Of a stretch of 64,000 nucleotides of DNA, positions 27,927 through 36,835 are shown one piece after another. This stretch comes from Pseudomonadota bacterium (GTDB lineage Bacteria; Pseudomonadota; Alphaproteobacteria; Rhizobiales; Methylopilaceae). How positions within the stretch are numbered: the stretch's first letter is position 1; each line of letters begins with the position of its first letter. The stretch is from the NCBI GenBank assembly GCA_023388965.1, contig JAEWFF010000043.1, forward strand, positions 1 to 64,000, written 5' to 3'. The translations under genes and the position numbers were made by a program. Below the pieces are notes generated by a model. It was not told the origin of the DNA. It worked only from the letters and a program-made list of their open reading frames with translations, and did not search any database.

Positions 27927-29009
27927 TCAGGCAGCTTCGCGCAGACCCGTCCGAGTCAGGCCAATTGTGCCCAGAATGCGTGCGGCGACGGGGACGGGCC
28001 ATGCATTGCCGATCAGCTTGAAGCAAGCCGTTCGGCTTAGCGGGCGGCCTGCGACGGCGATACCGTCCAGCCAGTCGTCCGGGAAACCCTGCGCGCGCAG
28101 GGCCTCAAGCGGCGTTGGCCGGCGGACGATCAGACCGACTCCTGGAATGTCCTGGACGACAAGGAAATCGAGCTCGGCGCCTTTCATGCCCGGCTTGATC
28201 AGGCCGGACCCGGTTGCGGTCAGCGTGCCGAGCCGAGACGGATGGTAGACAGAAGCGCTTCCATCACCACGGACGGGATTCGGTAGCCATACAGTGCCGC
28301 CCGTCTGAGGAACCCACGCGCCGCTTTCGGTGAGAGCAAGAAGTTCAGAAGGTGCTCGCCCGGCGGTTCCGCGATGGCAGAGAATCCACAACCGTTCCCG
28401 ACGTTGGGGCAGCCAGCGCCGGGCGTCGATAACTCGATCACCAACCTGGTATCCAAGGCGGCGGAGCCGGCGGTTGAGATGGAGATATGCCCCGCCTTTG
28501 GACGTTTTGTACGCGGGGACGTTTTCGATGAGGAGCCATTCCGGCAGGACTTGTTCGACGATGTCGCAGAACGCGCCCGTGAGTTCGCGCGGGTCTTTGC
28601 AACCCCGGCGCCGGCCGGCGGTCGAGTGCGGCTGGCAGGGGAGGCCGGCTGTGATGATGTCGATTTTGCCATGGTACTTGCTCCAGTTCTGATGAGTGGT
28701 GAGATCGCCGAGATTGGGGACGTTAGGATATTTCTGGGCTAGCACTGCGCAGGCCGCCGGGTCGATCTCGGCGAACCCCGCAAGCTCGTGAGGAATCCCG
28801 GCCAGTTCGAACGCTGCGAGGTCGCCCGCCATGCCGGAACACAGGCTGAGAACGCTGACCGCGCGGAATCGAGGGAGACTGTCAGTCTGTCTGCGAGCGG
28901 TGCCGCCGGTAGGCTTTCGTCGTGATTGCCTGGATCGTACCGTGATTCTTCCGGCGCGGGGCCTCCGCGTTACTTGCCGATCAGTTTCAGTGTCGAATAC
29001 CGTTCTCAT
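27927..29009 (-). CDS. DNA C5-cytosine methyltransferase, orphan
   Basis: 360 residues. Motif I is LSLCSGMAGDLAAFELAG, the catalytic Cys is in GLPCQPHSTAG (PCQ 124-126), motif VI is ENV (162-164), motif VIII is PQRRERLW (201-208), and motif X is LIGNAWPVPVA near the C-terminus. The variable target-recognition region (about 215-300) is short. ATG 29009 has GGAGG five bases upstream; the open frame beyond it runs into IS sequence and is not coding. No recognised restriction gene adjoins. Upstream, past an IS remnant, is an unrecognised gene in the same orientation, so this may be half of a modification system that the IS interrupted. Confidence 0.88.
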   Translation of the reverse strand: MRTVFDTETDRQVTRRPRAGRITVRSRQSRRKPTGGTARRQTDSLPRFRAVSVLSLCSGMAGDLAAFELAGIPHELAGFAEIDPAACAVLAQKYPNVPNLGDLTTHQNWSKYHGKIDIITAGLPCQPHSTAGRRRGCKDPRELTGAFCDIVEQVLPEWLLIENVPAYKTSKGGAYLHLNRRLRRLGYQVGDRVIDARRWLPQRRERLWILCHRGTAGRAPSELLALTESGAWVPQTGGTVWLPNPVRGDGSASVYHPSRLGTLTATGSGLIKPGMKGAELDFLVVQDIPGVGLIVRRPTPLEALRAQGFPDDWLDGIAVAGRPLSRTACFKLIGNAWPVPVAARILGTIGLTRTGLREAA

Positions 29010-29178
29010 GTTTGCCTCCGTTGTCCGGCCCGTACTGGCGAGCACGGACAAACGGTAGCAGACGTAACGGCGTGAAAATTCCGGTGTTAAATAGCCAGTG
29101 ACCTGCCTTCCGATTGTCGGACCATTCTGAACTGGAATTTTCCACTTATGATCCCGGTATCGTGAGAAGGAGCATTCC

Positions 29179-29446
29179 GTGAAACGCTCGAAATTTACCG
29201 AGGCCCAGATCGACTTCATTCTGCAGCAGGCTGCAGCCGGAACGGCGGTCGCGGAGGTGTGTCGCAAGGCCGGCATCTCGGACGCGCCATTTCTATAACT
29301 GGAAGAAGTATTATGGCGACCTGACGCCGTCCGAGGTCAAGCGCATGCGCCAGCTGGAGGATCAGAACGGCCGGCTGAAGAAGTTCGTCGCCGATCTGAC
29401 GTTCGACAAAGCCATGCTGCAGGATGTCGTTCGCCGAAAACTATGA
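29179..29446 (+). pseudogene. IS3-family orfA, frameshifted
   Basis: GTG 29179 with AGGAG upstream begins KRSKFTEAQIDFILQQAAAG and continues through the helix-turn-helix VCRKAGISDA. One extra base near 29290 then moves the frame, and FYNWKKYYGDLTPSEVKRM and the leucine-zipper-like LEDQNGRLKKFVADLTFDK follow, ending at TGA 29444-29446. OrfA is the DNA-binding part of the transposase. Confidence 0.75.
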
Positions 29447-30271
29447 GGCCTGCTCGTCGGCCGCGGCTTGTGATGAGGTTTGGGCGGATTGGAAGTGTCG
29501 ATCCGCCGGACTGTGCGACGTTCCGGATCGACCGGTCACTCTACATTACAAGTCGAAGCGCGGCGATCATGCCGACCTCAAACCCAGGATGAGGGAAATC
29601 GCCCGGATGCGGGTCTGTTACGGCTACCGGCTGATCCATGTCCCGTTGCGCGGCGAGGGCTTGGTGGTCAATGCGAAGCGGATCTGGCGCCTTTACAAGG
29701 AGATGGGCCTTCAGCCGAGAAACGGGCACCCAAGAGTCGGGTGAAGGCGAAGCTGCGTCAGGACCGTGCCGATGCAACACAGAGCAACCAGGTCTGGGCG
29801 ATGGACCTCGTTCATGACTAACATGCGACCGACCCCGATCCGCGTGCTTACGGTCATCGACACCTTCTCCCGCTTCTCGCCGGTAGTCGATCCGTGGTTC
29901 AGCTACCGCGGCGAGGACGTGGTCGCGATCCTGGAACTGGCATGCAGGAAACTCGGCTAATCAACGGCGATCCGGGTCGACCAGGGCCCCGGGCTCATCT
30001 CCCGCGACCTCGACCTGTGGGTCTGCCAGAAGGATGTAGAACTCGACTTCTCGCGGCCCGGAAAGCCCACCGGCAATGCCTTCATTGAGCCGTTCGACGC
30101 AAGTTCCGGGCGGAGTGCCTGAAGGCCCACTGGTTCCCGGGCCTTGACGACGCCCGGTCCAGGATGAAGGAATGGCGTAAGGACTACGACACAGTCCGGC
30201 CCCACAGCGCTATCGGCAACAAGCTGCCGATAGCGCCCATGAAAGGCTCATCGGCGGCCGCGCCGCCATGA
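29443..30271 (+). pseudogene. IS3-family orfB transposase, multiply broken
   Basis: Fragments of the DDE transposase appear in changing frames: DEVWADWK, HYKSKRGDHADLKPRMREIA, VNAKRIWRLYKEMGLQPRN, KAKLRQDRADATQSNQVWAMDLVHD followed by a stop at 29819-29821, IRVLTVIDTFSRFSPVVDP, DLDLWVCQKDVELDFSRPGK and RPHSAIGNKLPI. The DDE aspartates are recognisable (MDLVHD, DTFSRF), but at least five shifts or stops separate the pieces. Confidence 0.8.
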
Positions 30272-30333
30272 GTCCCTAACCTTGGGAAATTGGATAGAAA
30301 CCGGGAGCAACGCCAGCGAGCTCGCTGTTGTAG

Positions 30334-31758
30334 CTACCAGCACGACAGTATAAACGGCCGAAGAAATATGTCGGAATTTGTCCGACCCGATCGGGGGAGG
30401 GGATTTTCGTGTTCGGCACGATTTTCTTTCTCTTTCTCAAATCCGCTCTCGGAAAGCTTAACCAGATCTCCTGCTCTGGGTCCTCCTTCGACAGGCGTGG
30501 TAATGAGGAGCGTTTTTCCCCATACTGTTACGGGCTGAACGCTATCTCTGGCCCTTTTTGCAGACGCCAGAAGACGGTCTCTGCCGGTAAATAATTCGGC
30601 ATATTCTCCCAGATGGGAAAAAATGTCGTCCAGCTCAACGTAAAGGCCTGCTGTTCTCTCGTGGTCCTCTGGTCCTTCAGCACTTGAGTAGGCCGCCAGA
30701 TGCTTTGGAATATTGCGCTCGAGGATCGCGATCAGTGCCTCGCTGACTTCCGGCAAAATCTCAAGGTGAGTGGATCGCCCAAGTTGCCCCAGCCAGACTG
30801 CCGCATCGAAGTACGGAGCCAGACCCGCATATCCACCGATCAACTCTGTCGGATTGAGACCGGAAAAAAGGGCGAGGAAGAAGCATTCTTCTATAGTCAG
30901 GCTGGCTTTGCCGCTCCTGCTAAAAAGGATGTCGAGAGCCTCCTGGTCCGGCTTTCCTGTCTTCACCTGGCTCTTGCGGCTGTTGAGGTATGCTGTACCT
31001 ACATCATTTATCAGCCGATAGGCCTTTGCCAGAACGCTGATCATCGATTTTTCGTATTCCAGGAGCTCATCAAACTGCAGCTTTCCATAGAAGAATTCAT
31101 GATTCCGGATTTCGGTTTGAATGTCCTGATTGAATGAAATCGCGTCCCTGCCATAGAAGTCGAGCAGGCCATCTGTTCGGATCCGGTTGAAGTGAGATAT
31201 CGAGATAGGAACGAATTTTGCCAGGAATTCATTTTCGAAAAATGTGCTGGTTCTGGTCTTCCGGTCGCCGGAAACATCAATCGGATCCTTGCCGGTTGTT
31301 GCTTTGATCTCCGCTCTTGCAGCTGCAAGGATTCTGCCGGCGCGATGCGCGCGACACACAAGCGCTGTTTGAACCATCTGGCAAATTCGGAATGGCCGCC
31401 GGCCGCGTTTCAGCTTCACGTCAAGCGCCTGCCGCCATAGCAACGGGTCACCGTTACGGAAATGCTCCATATCTTCTTCGGAAAATGGCGCACCCCGTGC
31501 CTTCAGCTGAAACGGTGTCATGCCGATATAAAGCGGGCGTCCCCATTCATCCGGATTTCGGCTTCCGTTCTTAAACGGCTTTGGCACACCGAATTCAGCA
31601 TTGAAGATCATGTACGGACGATTATCGAGTTTTACCGGATCATCTATCACGCGAAGCGTGACCGTCGTTTCGTCGGCGTAGGGATCATCGTACCAGCTAA
31701 GTTTTGGATTGTTTTCTCTCAAAAATATGGGCTGTATATGTGTTTTTTCGAGAGCCAT
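30334..31758 (-). CDS. Unrecognised 474-aa protein in the accessory patch
   Basis: I do not recognise this protein. It starts MALEKTHIQPIFLRENN with AAGGTG upstream, is soluble, has no signal or transmembrane segment, and mixes charged and aromatic residues in a mainly alpha-helical pattern. GC is clearly below that of its neighbours, as expected of acquired DNA. No nuclease signature (PD-ExK, HNH, GIY-YIG) is obvious. The C-terminal 20-30 residues lie next to the IS remnant and may be altered by it. It has the same orientation as the orphan methyltransferase beyond the IS, so a role as partner of that enzyme is possible but unsupported by motifs. Confidence 0.6.
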   Translation of the reverse strand: MALEKTHIQPIFLRENNPKLSWYDDPYADETTVTLRVIDDPVKLDNRPYMIFNAEFGVPKPFKNGSRNPDEWGRPLYIGMTPFQLKARGAPFSEEDMEHFRNGDPLLWRQALDVKLKRGRRPFRICQMVQTALVCRAHRAGRILAAARAEIKATTGKDPIDVSGDRKTRTSTFFENEFLAKFVPISISHFNRIRTDGLLDFYGRDAISFNQDIQTEIRNHEFFYGKLQFDELLEYEKSMISVLAKAYRLINDVGTAYLNSRKSQVKTGKPDQEALDILFSRSGKASLTIEECFFLALFSGLNPTELIGGYAGLAPYFDAAVWLGQLGRSTHLEILPEVSEALIAILERNIPKHLAAYSSAEGPEDHERTAGLYVELDDIFSHLGEYAELFTGRDRLLASAKRARDSVQPVTVWGKTLLITTPVEGGPRAGDLVKLSESGFEKEKENRAEHENPLPRSGRTNSDIFLRPFILSCW

Positions 31759-32751
31759 GCGATTTCACCTTGGGACGTTTTGCAGAATGTCTCTGCCTGA
31801 TCTTTTATTGTGTATTGATCTGACGCTTCTGCGTAACGTTGCAGGTACAAAGTTAAACTGAAAAATTCCGGCGCAATTTGAGCGATCGCGAATTTCTGGA
31901 CGAAAAAGTTATTTAGATTGCTCCGAGGCAAAGATGCTTTCTCTGGACTACTTCCAGACAGCGGTCAGCACTTTAGATTGCCTCAAGGTTTGGCGTTGTT
32001 TGCGCGCTTGATAATGTACCAATTGAAAAAATGTCTTTGTCCCCCCAGGGACGTACATATATGTGAGTTGGTAAGAGTGGTGCGGATTATGTAACGGTGT
32101 CGGCACTCATGGTCATGGTGGTTGCTGGCGCGGGTCCTTCGGTCCTTCGTCCGCCGCTGCCACGAAATCCTTGGGCAGCGGCCGGCCAGCCGGCGTGAGG
32201 TTTATCAAGTTGTGCAGTTTGTCGATCCGCCCGAACGCTTCGATGCCGCCTGCGGACCGGACGACGGCGCTGTCCGGCCGCGGCTCATACTCTCATAGGG
32301 GCGCGGCGCGGCCAGAGAAGCTTGGCCTGGTCAGCTGTTTTCCGCCGGCCAGCGGCTTCGTAACCGGTGAATTTTTGTCGAAAGCCGGCCTGAAGGTTCG
32401 AGCCGTGCAAGTTTCCCGGCGAACTATTTCGACGAGCGTAGGATGAACATCCGTGATGTCCCGCGTGAGATTGCGGCTAACCGGGGGCCTGCCTCTGAGA
32501 TCGCACTTGCTTGACTGCAGGGCAGCCGAAACTGCGCCGATGGCATCGGGCCAGCCCGGTCAGCTCCATGAGATCCAGGGTGTCTCCAGACTGATGTGGC
32601 CCTCCGGGCATGCGCCAGGCTCGACGGGGGGCGTGCTTAGAAGGGCCGCTGCCGATCGTCTAAGATGGTTCTCCAGCCTCCGGGAACGAGAAATCACAAG
32701 ACCCTCAAGCGGCGCGGGTGAGATCCATCGACATTTGCGGAACAGCACTCA
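31759..32751. other. About 1 kb without a credible gene
   Basis: Mixed-GC DNA between the unknown gene and the TetR gene. Short open frames on both strands lack start context and recognisable similarity. A 58-codon open stretch on the minus strand (about 32104-32286), reading FGRIDKLHNLINLTPAGRPLP near its middle, has no start codon and may be a gene remnant. The region looks like decayed mobile or phage DNA at the right border of the accessory patch. Confidence 0.45.
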
Positions 32752-33450
32752 TCAGATCGCGTGGGAAGCCGGCATCCGCAGATAGGTCATCAATACGTCC
32801 TGCGTGTGTCGCTTGCGCTCGTCGAGCCATGCTGATTCCGTCATGTCGCGGTCGAAAATCACCGACAGGGTGTGCCGGTTGACGATGTGGATCTGGCTGA
32901 GTGCGACGAGCGATACATAGAATTGTATGGCGTCCACGTCGGGGCGGAAAAGCCCCTTGCGATGGCCTGTTTCGATCATGACCTCGATCGATTGCACGAG
33001 CGGAACCGTCATCGCACGTACATTGGGAATGCGGCGGAGATATTTCGCGCGCAGCGTGTTCTCGTTGCTGATCAGCGCCAATACGTCGTTGTTCGAGGCG
33101 AAGAAATCGAACGTGAATCCGATCAGCCGCCGCATGCCCTCGATGGGGTCCGATCCGGTCAGATCGAGTCTGTTTTCCTGGTTGCGGATGCGCGCATAGG
33201 CGTCTTCGAGGACCGCCAGATACAGCCCCTCCTTGTCGCCGAAATAATGGTAGATCATCCGCATGTTCGACTTGCTCTTCGTGGCGATGCGCTCGACGCG
33301 CGCGCCGCTGAAGCCGTGCTGACAGAATTCGGTGCTGGCGGTGCGAAGGATCGTCTGCCGCGATTTGACGGGATCGCGCTTGCGCTTGGGCTTTTCGGCC
33401 GGCGTTGCCGCCGTGCGCCCCGCGGCCGGTTTTTTCGTTGCGTGTTCCAT
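32752..33450 (-). CDS. TetR/AcrR-family regulator
   Basis: 232 residues. A basic N-terminal tail precedes the TetR helix-turn-helix: ILRTASTEFCQHGFSGARVERIATKSKSNMRMIYHYFGDKEGLY. The C-terminal ligand domain resembles TetR_C members of the RutR/KstR2-like kind (LISNENTLRAKYLRRIPN). It faces the oxamate amidohydrolase gene across 124 bases, so it probably controls that gene and perhaps the operon from 35386. The effector is unknown; a pathway intermediate such as oxamate or a ureide is plausible. Confidence 0.88.
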   Translation of the reverse strand: MEHATKKPAAGRTAATPAEKPKRKRDPVKSRQTILRTASTEFCQHGFSGARVERIATKSKSNMRMIYHYFGDKEGLYLAVLEDAYARIRNQENRLDLTGSDPIEGMRRLIGFTFDFFASNNDVLALISNENTLRAKYLRRIPNVRAMTVPLVQSIEVMIETGHRKGLFRPDVDAIQFYVSLVALSQIHIVNRHTLSVIFDRDMTESAWLDERKRHTQDVLMTYLRMPASHAI

Positions 33451-33517
33451 CCCCTGCCTCGATGATTCCCGCCCGTCCCTGTCTACGCCGCATGTGGGGC
33501 GGCCGCAAAGACGATCT

Positions 33518-33547
33518 TGACATTTCCCGATAAGTAAAAAAAATATT
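33518..33547 (+). promoter_or_regulatory. Candidate promoter of the amidohydrolase gene
   Basis: TTGACA (33518-33523) is followed after 18 bases by AATATT (33542-33547), 28 bases before the start at 33575. The AT-rich spacer contrasts with the surrounding GC-rich DNA. This is the likely target of the divergent TetR protein, although no clean palindrome was identified. Confidence 0.5.
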
Positions 33548-33574
33548 ACATAAAGGAAACCTTGGAGAGGCCTA

Positions 33575-35167
33575 ATGCTGCGGACGGCGCGAAGCTTTAA
33601 CGGAATGGTTGTGGCGCCTCATCGCCTTGCCGCCGAGGCAGGGCTTTCGGTGCTGCGTGAGGGCGGAAATGCGATCGAAGCGATGATCGCCGCAGCCTCG
33701 ACGATTGCGGTCGTCTATCCGCACATGAACGGTCTTGGCGGCGACGGCTTCTGGCTGATCGGCAAGGCCGGCTCGCCGCCGATCGGCATCCGGGGCTGCG
33801 GACGCGCGGCGCGCGGCGCCGACCGCGAATGGTTCACGAAACAGGGGCTGGCAAGCATTCCGAGTCGCGGGCCGCTGTCGGCCGTGACGATGGCCGGCGC
33901 GGTCTCGAGCTGGGACCGGGCGGATTATATCAGCCGAGCGCGGTTCGGGGGGCGGTTGCCGGCCTCGCGCCTGCTGCAGGATGCCATCCGCTATGCCTGG
34001 GAAGGGGTCGCGGTCACCGAAAGCCTGCACGCGAACGCCGCCGCGAAACTCGACCAATTGCGCGATGTGCCGGGCTTTGCCGATCTCTATCTCGCGGATG
34101 GCGCGCCGGTTCCCGTGGGCCACCGGCTGCGCCAGCCCAAACTCGCCGATACGCTGACGCGCCTGTCGCAGACCGATTTCTCGGATTTCTATCGCGGCGA
34201 GCTTGCACGCTCGATGGCGGCCGATCTCGAAAAAGCCGGAAGCCCGCTGCGGCTCGAGGATTTCCAGCGCCACGAGGCTGCCGAGGTCACGCCGCTCGCG
34301 GTCGATGTCGCGGGTCACACGGTCTACAATCTGCCGCCTCCGACGCAGGGGCTGGCGTCGCTTCTCATCCTTGCTTTGTATGCACGAAATCCGGCACGGG
34401 AAGGGGACAGCGCGGACCACCTGCACCGGCTGGTCGAGGCGACCAAGGCGGCTTTCCGCATCCGCAACGATCATGTCACCGATCCCGATTACATGACGGC
34501 CGATCCGGCGACTTTCCTTCAGGATGACGAGATCGCGCGCCTTGCGGCGGGCCTGTCGGACGAACAGGCTGCGCCATGGCCCCATCCGCCGAAGGCCGGC
34601 GATACGGTCTGGCTCGCGGCGACTGACCAGCGCGGGCTCACTGTCAGCTTTATCCAGAGTATTTACTGGGAGTTCGGCTCCGGCCTCGTTCTGCCCGGCA
34701 CAGGCATAACCTGGCAAAATCGCGGAACGAGCTTCGAACTCGATGAAGCGGGCGTCAATGCGTACACGCCCGGCCGTTTGCCGTTCCACACGATCCAGCC
34801 GGCAATGGCCGAACTGAGCGACGGCCGCCTGATGGCCTATGGCACGATGGGCGGCGAAGGGCAGCCGCAGACACAGGCTGCCGTATTTACGAGGCATGTT
34901 CTGCACGGGCAGGATTTGCAATCGGCCGTGACCGCGCCGCGCTGGCTTCTGGGCCGGACATGGGGCGAGGAAAGCACCAATCTGAAGATTGAAAACAGGG
35001 TCGATCCGGCCGTCATCGAGGCGTTGAAGGCGCGCGGTCATGACATCCGGATGGCCGGCGCCTTCGAGGAATTCATGGGCCATGCCGGCGCCATCGTACG
35101 GCATCCGGACGGCCTTCTGGAAGGTGCCTACGATCCGCGAAGCGACGGCGCCGTCAGCGCCCGCTAA
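33575..35167 (+). CDS. hpxW: Oxamate amidohydrolase-like GGT-fold Ntn hydrolase
   Basis: 530 residues of the gamma-glutamyltransferase family, without a signal peptide. The early block GGNAIEAMIAAASTIAVVYPHMNGLGGDGFW is typical. Thr344 in the GDT preceding VWLAATDQRG is the expected self-cleavage site and nucleophile. Klebsiella HpxW, a GGT-fold enzyme of about this size, hydrolyses oxamate to oxalate and ammonia in purine breakdown. The genes downstream match oxamate carbamoyltransferase, which makes oxamate, so HpxW is a better assignment than glutathione hydrolase. It has GGAGAGG upstream and its own terminator at 35197-35235. Confidence 0.82.
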   Translation: MLRTARSFNGMVVAPHRLAAEAGLSVLREGGNAIEAMIAAASTIAVVYPHMNGLGGDGFWLIGKAGSPPIGIRGCGRAARGADREWFTKQGLASIPSRGPLSAVTMAGAVSSWDRADYISRARFGGRLPASRLLQDAIRYAWEGVAVTESLHANAAAKLDQLRDVPGFADLYLADGAPVPVGHRLRQPKLADTLTRLSQTDFSDFYRGELARSMAADLEKAGSPLRLEDFQRHEAAEVTPLAVDVAGHTVYNLPPPTQGLASLLILALYARNPAREGDSADHLHRLVEATKAAFRIRNDHVTDPDYMTADPATFLQDDEIARLAAGLSDEQAAPWPHPPKAGDTVWLAATDQRGLTVSFIQSIYWEFGSGLVLPGTGITWQNRGTSFELDEAGVNAYTPGRLPFHTIQPAMAELSDGRLMAYGTMGGEGQPQTQAAVFTRHVLHGQDLQSAVTAPRWLLGRTWGEESTNLKIENRVDPAVIEALKARGHDIRMAGAFEEFMGHAGAIVRHPDGLLEGAYDPRSDGAVSAR

Positions 35168-35196
35168 CTAAAAAAATTTCGTCGCTCTCCCCCCTG

Positions 35197-35235
35197 ACCG
35201 CCGAGCCTTTCCCCTGGGCCCGGCGGTTCTTTTTT
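35197..35235 (+). terminator. Intrinsic terminator of the hpxW-like gene
   Basis: ACCGCCG (35197-35203) pairs with CGGCGGT (35221-35227) and is followed by TCTTTTTT. It lies 30 bases after the stop at 35167 and separates this gene from the operon starting at 35386. Confidence 0.85.
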
Positions 35236-35318
35236 GCCTGCTAAACAGCAGCAAATAAAACAGAATTTGCCTTCTTCGTATTTCGCTTTCAACTGCGTTT
35301 TCCCGTTGCGATTTCCAA

Positions 35319-35359
35319 TTGACAAAGTAAGAAGTCTCTTACTAACCTGTGATCACAGG
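35319..35359 (+). promoter_or_regulatory. Promoter with two palindromic operators before the all-like operon
   Basis: TTGACA at 35319-35324 is followed by the inverted repeat AGTAAGA-AGTC-TCTTACT (35326-35343), then by the perfect 14-base palindrome CCTGTGATCACAGG (35346-35359). The next start is 35386. The first repeat lies in the promoter core and the second near the expected transcription start, so both are well placed for repression, probably by the TetR or GntR proteins of this island. Confidence 0.6.
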
Positions 35360-35385
35360 ATGCGTTTCGATTGGGAGAAAACAGG

Positions 35386-35574
35386 ATGGCCGACAGCAAG
35401 AAGTCGCCCGCAGTGGAGCTTCTCGGTTCCGAGGTCAAGGTCGTCAATGTCGGTCTCGAAGGGTTCGTGAAGGACCTGAAGGACTGCGATATCGAGGTGG
35501 TGCATCTCGACTGGTCGCCACCGGCGGGCGGCGATCCGGAGATGGCCACGCTTCTCGCGAAGCTCGGCGTGTGA
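35386..35574 (+). CDS. 62-aa FdrA-like domain protein
   Basis: A small protein whose core reads VKVVNVGLEGFVKDLKDCD and then VVHLDWSPPAGGD. Stand-alone proteins of this kind precede DUF1116 genes in other bacteria and are labelled FdrA-domain proteins. The ATG at 35386 has GGGAG eight bases upstream; the AllG start is 10 bases after its stop, so they are co-translated. It may be a small subunit or stabilising piece of the carbamoyltransferase complex; that is inference. Confidence 0.75.
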   Translation: MADSKKSPAVELLGSEVKVVNVGLEGFVKDLKDCDIEVVHLDWSPPAGGDPEMATLLAKLGV

Positions 35575-35584
35575 GGAGACAGCG

Positions 35585-36835
35585 ATGAAACTGATCGAAG
35601 ATGCAAACAAGGAAGCGCTGAAGCGGATCCTTGAGGGCGAGCCGGTCCTGCTCGATGTCGTTCCCGCCCATACGGCGATCGAAGGCCTGAAGGAGAACAT
35701 GATCCTTCACTCCGGCCCGCCGATCACATGGGACAGGATGTGCGGACCGATGCGCGGCGCGGTTGCCGGCGCAATCGTGTTCGAAGGTTGGGCACCCGAT
35801 CTCGTGGCTGCCGAAAGGCTGGCTGCGTCCGACGGAATCGAATTCCATCCCAACCATCATTTCGGCGCCGTCGGCCCGATGACGGGCATGACGACGATGT
35901 CCATGCCGGTTTTCGTCGTCGAGAACACGCGCTTCGGCAATCGTGCGTACTGCGCGATCAACGAGGGCCTCGGCAAGGTCATGCGTTTCGGCGGCAATGA
36001 CGAGAGCGTTCTCGCCCGCCTGCGCTGGCTGCGCGACGTGTTCGGCCCGGAACTGTCGAAGGCGATACGCTCGCTCGGCAAGATCGAGCTGAAATCCATC
36101 GTCGCGCGCGGCCTGTCCATGGGCGACGAACTGCATCAGCGCAATCTCGCCTGTTCGAGCGTGTTCCTGCGCGAGATCGCTCCGGCGCTCGCCAGAGTGT
36201 CCGACGACAAGGAAAAGCTGGCGGAATGCCTCTCCTTCATCGCGAAGAACGACCAGTTCTTCCTCAACATCGCGATGGCGATGGGCAAGTCCATGACGGA
36301 CCCGGCCAAGAACATCAAGGGCTCGACCGTGGTCGTCACGATGTGCCGTAACGGCACCGAATTCGGCGTCCGCGTCAGCGGCACGGGCGATCAATGGTTC
36401 ACCGCGCCCGTCGAAATGCCGGAAGGTCTGTACTTCCCCGGCTATTCGGAAAAAGACGCCAACCCCGATATGGGCGACAGCGCCATCGTCGAGACGATCG
36501 GCCTCGGCGGCTTCGCCATGGCGGCTTCGCCCGCGGTCGCCGGCTTCGTCGGCGCCGGCTCGCCGTCTTCGGCGGCAAACTTCACCAAGGCCATGGGCGA
36601 GATCGCCATCGGCCAGAACCCGGAATGGACCATCGCGGCCATGGACTTTGCCGGCGTGCCGACGGGTATTGACGTCCGTCTCGTCGTCGAGACCGGGCTT
36701 CAGCCGCTGATCAATACGGGCATTGCCCATCGCGAACCCGGCATCGGCCAGGTCGGCGCGGGTGTGGTCAAGGCGCCGATGGGCTGCTTCACGCAGGCCG
36801 TGCGCGCCATTGCAAAGGATCTGGGGGTGTCATGA
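35585..36835 (+). CDS. allG: AllG/YlbE-like subunit of oxamate carbamoyltransferase (DUF1116)
   Basis: 416 residues, the size of E. coli YlbE/AllG. Family features include HSGPPITWDRMCGPMRGAVAGA, EFHPNHHFGAVGPMTGMTT, MPVFVVEN and NGTEFGVRVSGTGDQWFTAP. With AllF and AllH it forms the three-component enzyme that splits oxalurate with phosphate into oxamate and carbamoyl phosphate. All three genes and a carbamate kinase are contiguous here. The start has GAGGAGAC upstream; the stop overlaps allF by four bases. Confidence 0.88.
   Translation: MKLIEDANKEALKRILEGEPVLLDVVPAHTAIEGLKENMILHSGPPITWDRMCGPMRGAVAGAIVFEGWAPDLVAAERLAASDGIEFHPNHHFGAVGPMTGMTTMSMPVFVVENTRFGNRAYCAINEGLGKVMRFGGNDESVLARLRWLRDVFGPELSKAIRSLGKIELKSIVARGLSMGDELHQRNLACSSVFLREIAPALARVSDDKEKLAECLSFIAKNDQFFLNIAMAMGKSMTDPAKNIKGSTVVVTMCRNGTEFGVRVSGTGDQWFTAPVEMPEGLYFPGYSEKDANPDMGDSAIVETIGLGGFAMAASPAVAGFVGAGSPSSAANFTKAMGEIAIGQNPEWTIAAMDFAGVPTGIDVRLVVETGLQPLINTGIAHREPGIGQVGAGVVKAPMGCFTQAVRAIAKDLGVS

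Larger units (their letters stand above)
29179..30271 (+). mobile_element. Decayed IS3-family (IS407-like) insertion sequence
   Basis: orfA and orfB remnants in the IS3 arrangement, with orfB starting inside the end of orfA (ATGA, 29443-29446). Both are broken by several frameshifts, so the element cannot move by its own enzyme. The outer ends, roughly 29100-29150 and 30280-30330, do not show an inverted repeat I can align with confidence, and no target duplication was identified. It separates the methyltransferase gene from the unknown gene at 30334-31758. Confidence 0.8.

Noticed and set aside
27927..29276. Longer 449-residue form of the methyltransferase
   Set aside because: The extra 89 residues run into the IS-flanking DNA and have no methyltransferase features, while ATG 29009 has a good ribosome site.
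32104..32286. Open stretch on the minus strand with FGRIDKLHNLINLTPAGRPLP
   Set aside because: It has no start codon, is only about 58 codons long and resembles no family I know; it is noted as a possible remnant within the gene-free region, not as a gene.
33535..33549. GTAA-N7-TTAC as a partner of the GTAA-N8-TTAC operator at 35327-35342
   Set aside because: The spacing differs by one base and the sequence is a near-homopolymer A tract, so the similarity is not meaningful.
33575..35167. Annotation as a glutathione hydrolase (gamma-glutamyltransferase)
   Set aside because: The protein lacks a signal peptide and sits with oxamate carbamoyltransferase genes, which fits oxamate amidohydrolase (HpxW) of the same fold better.
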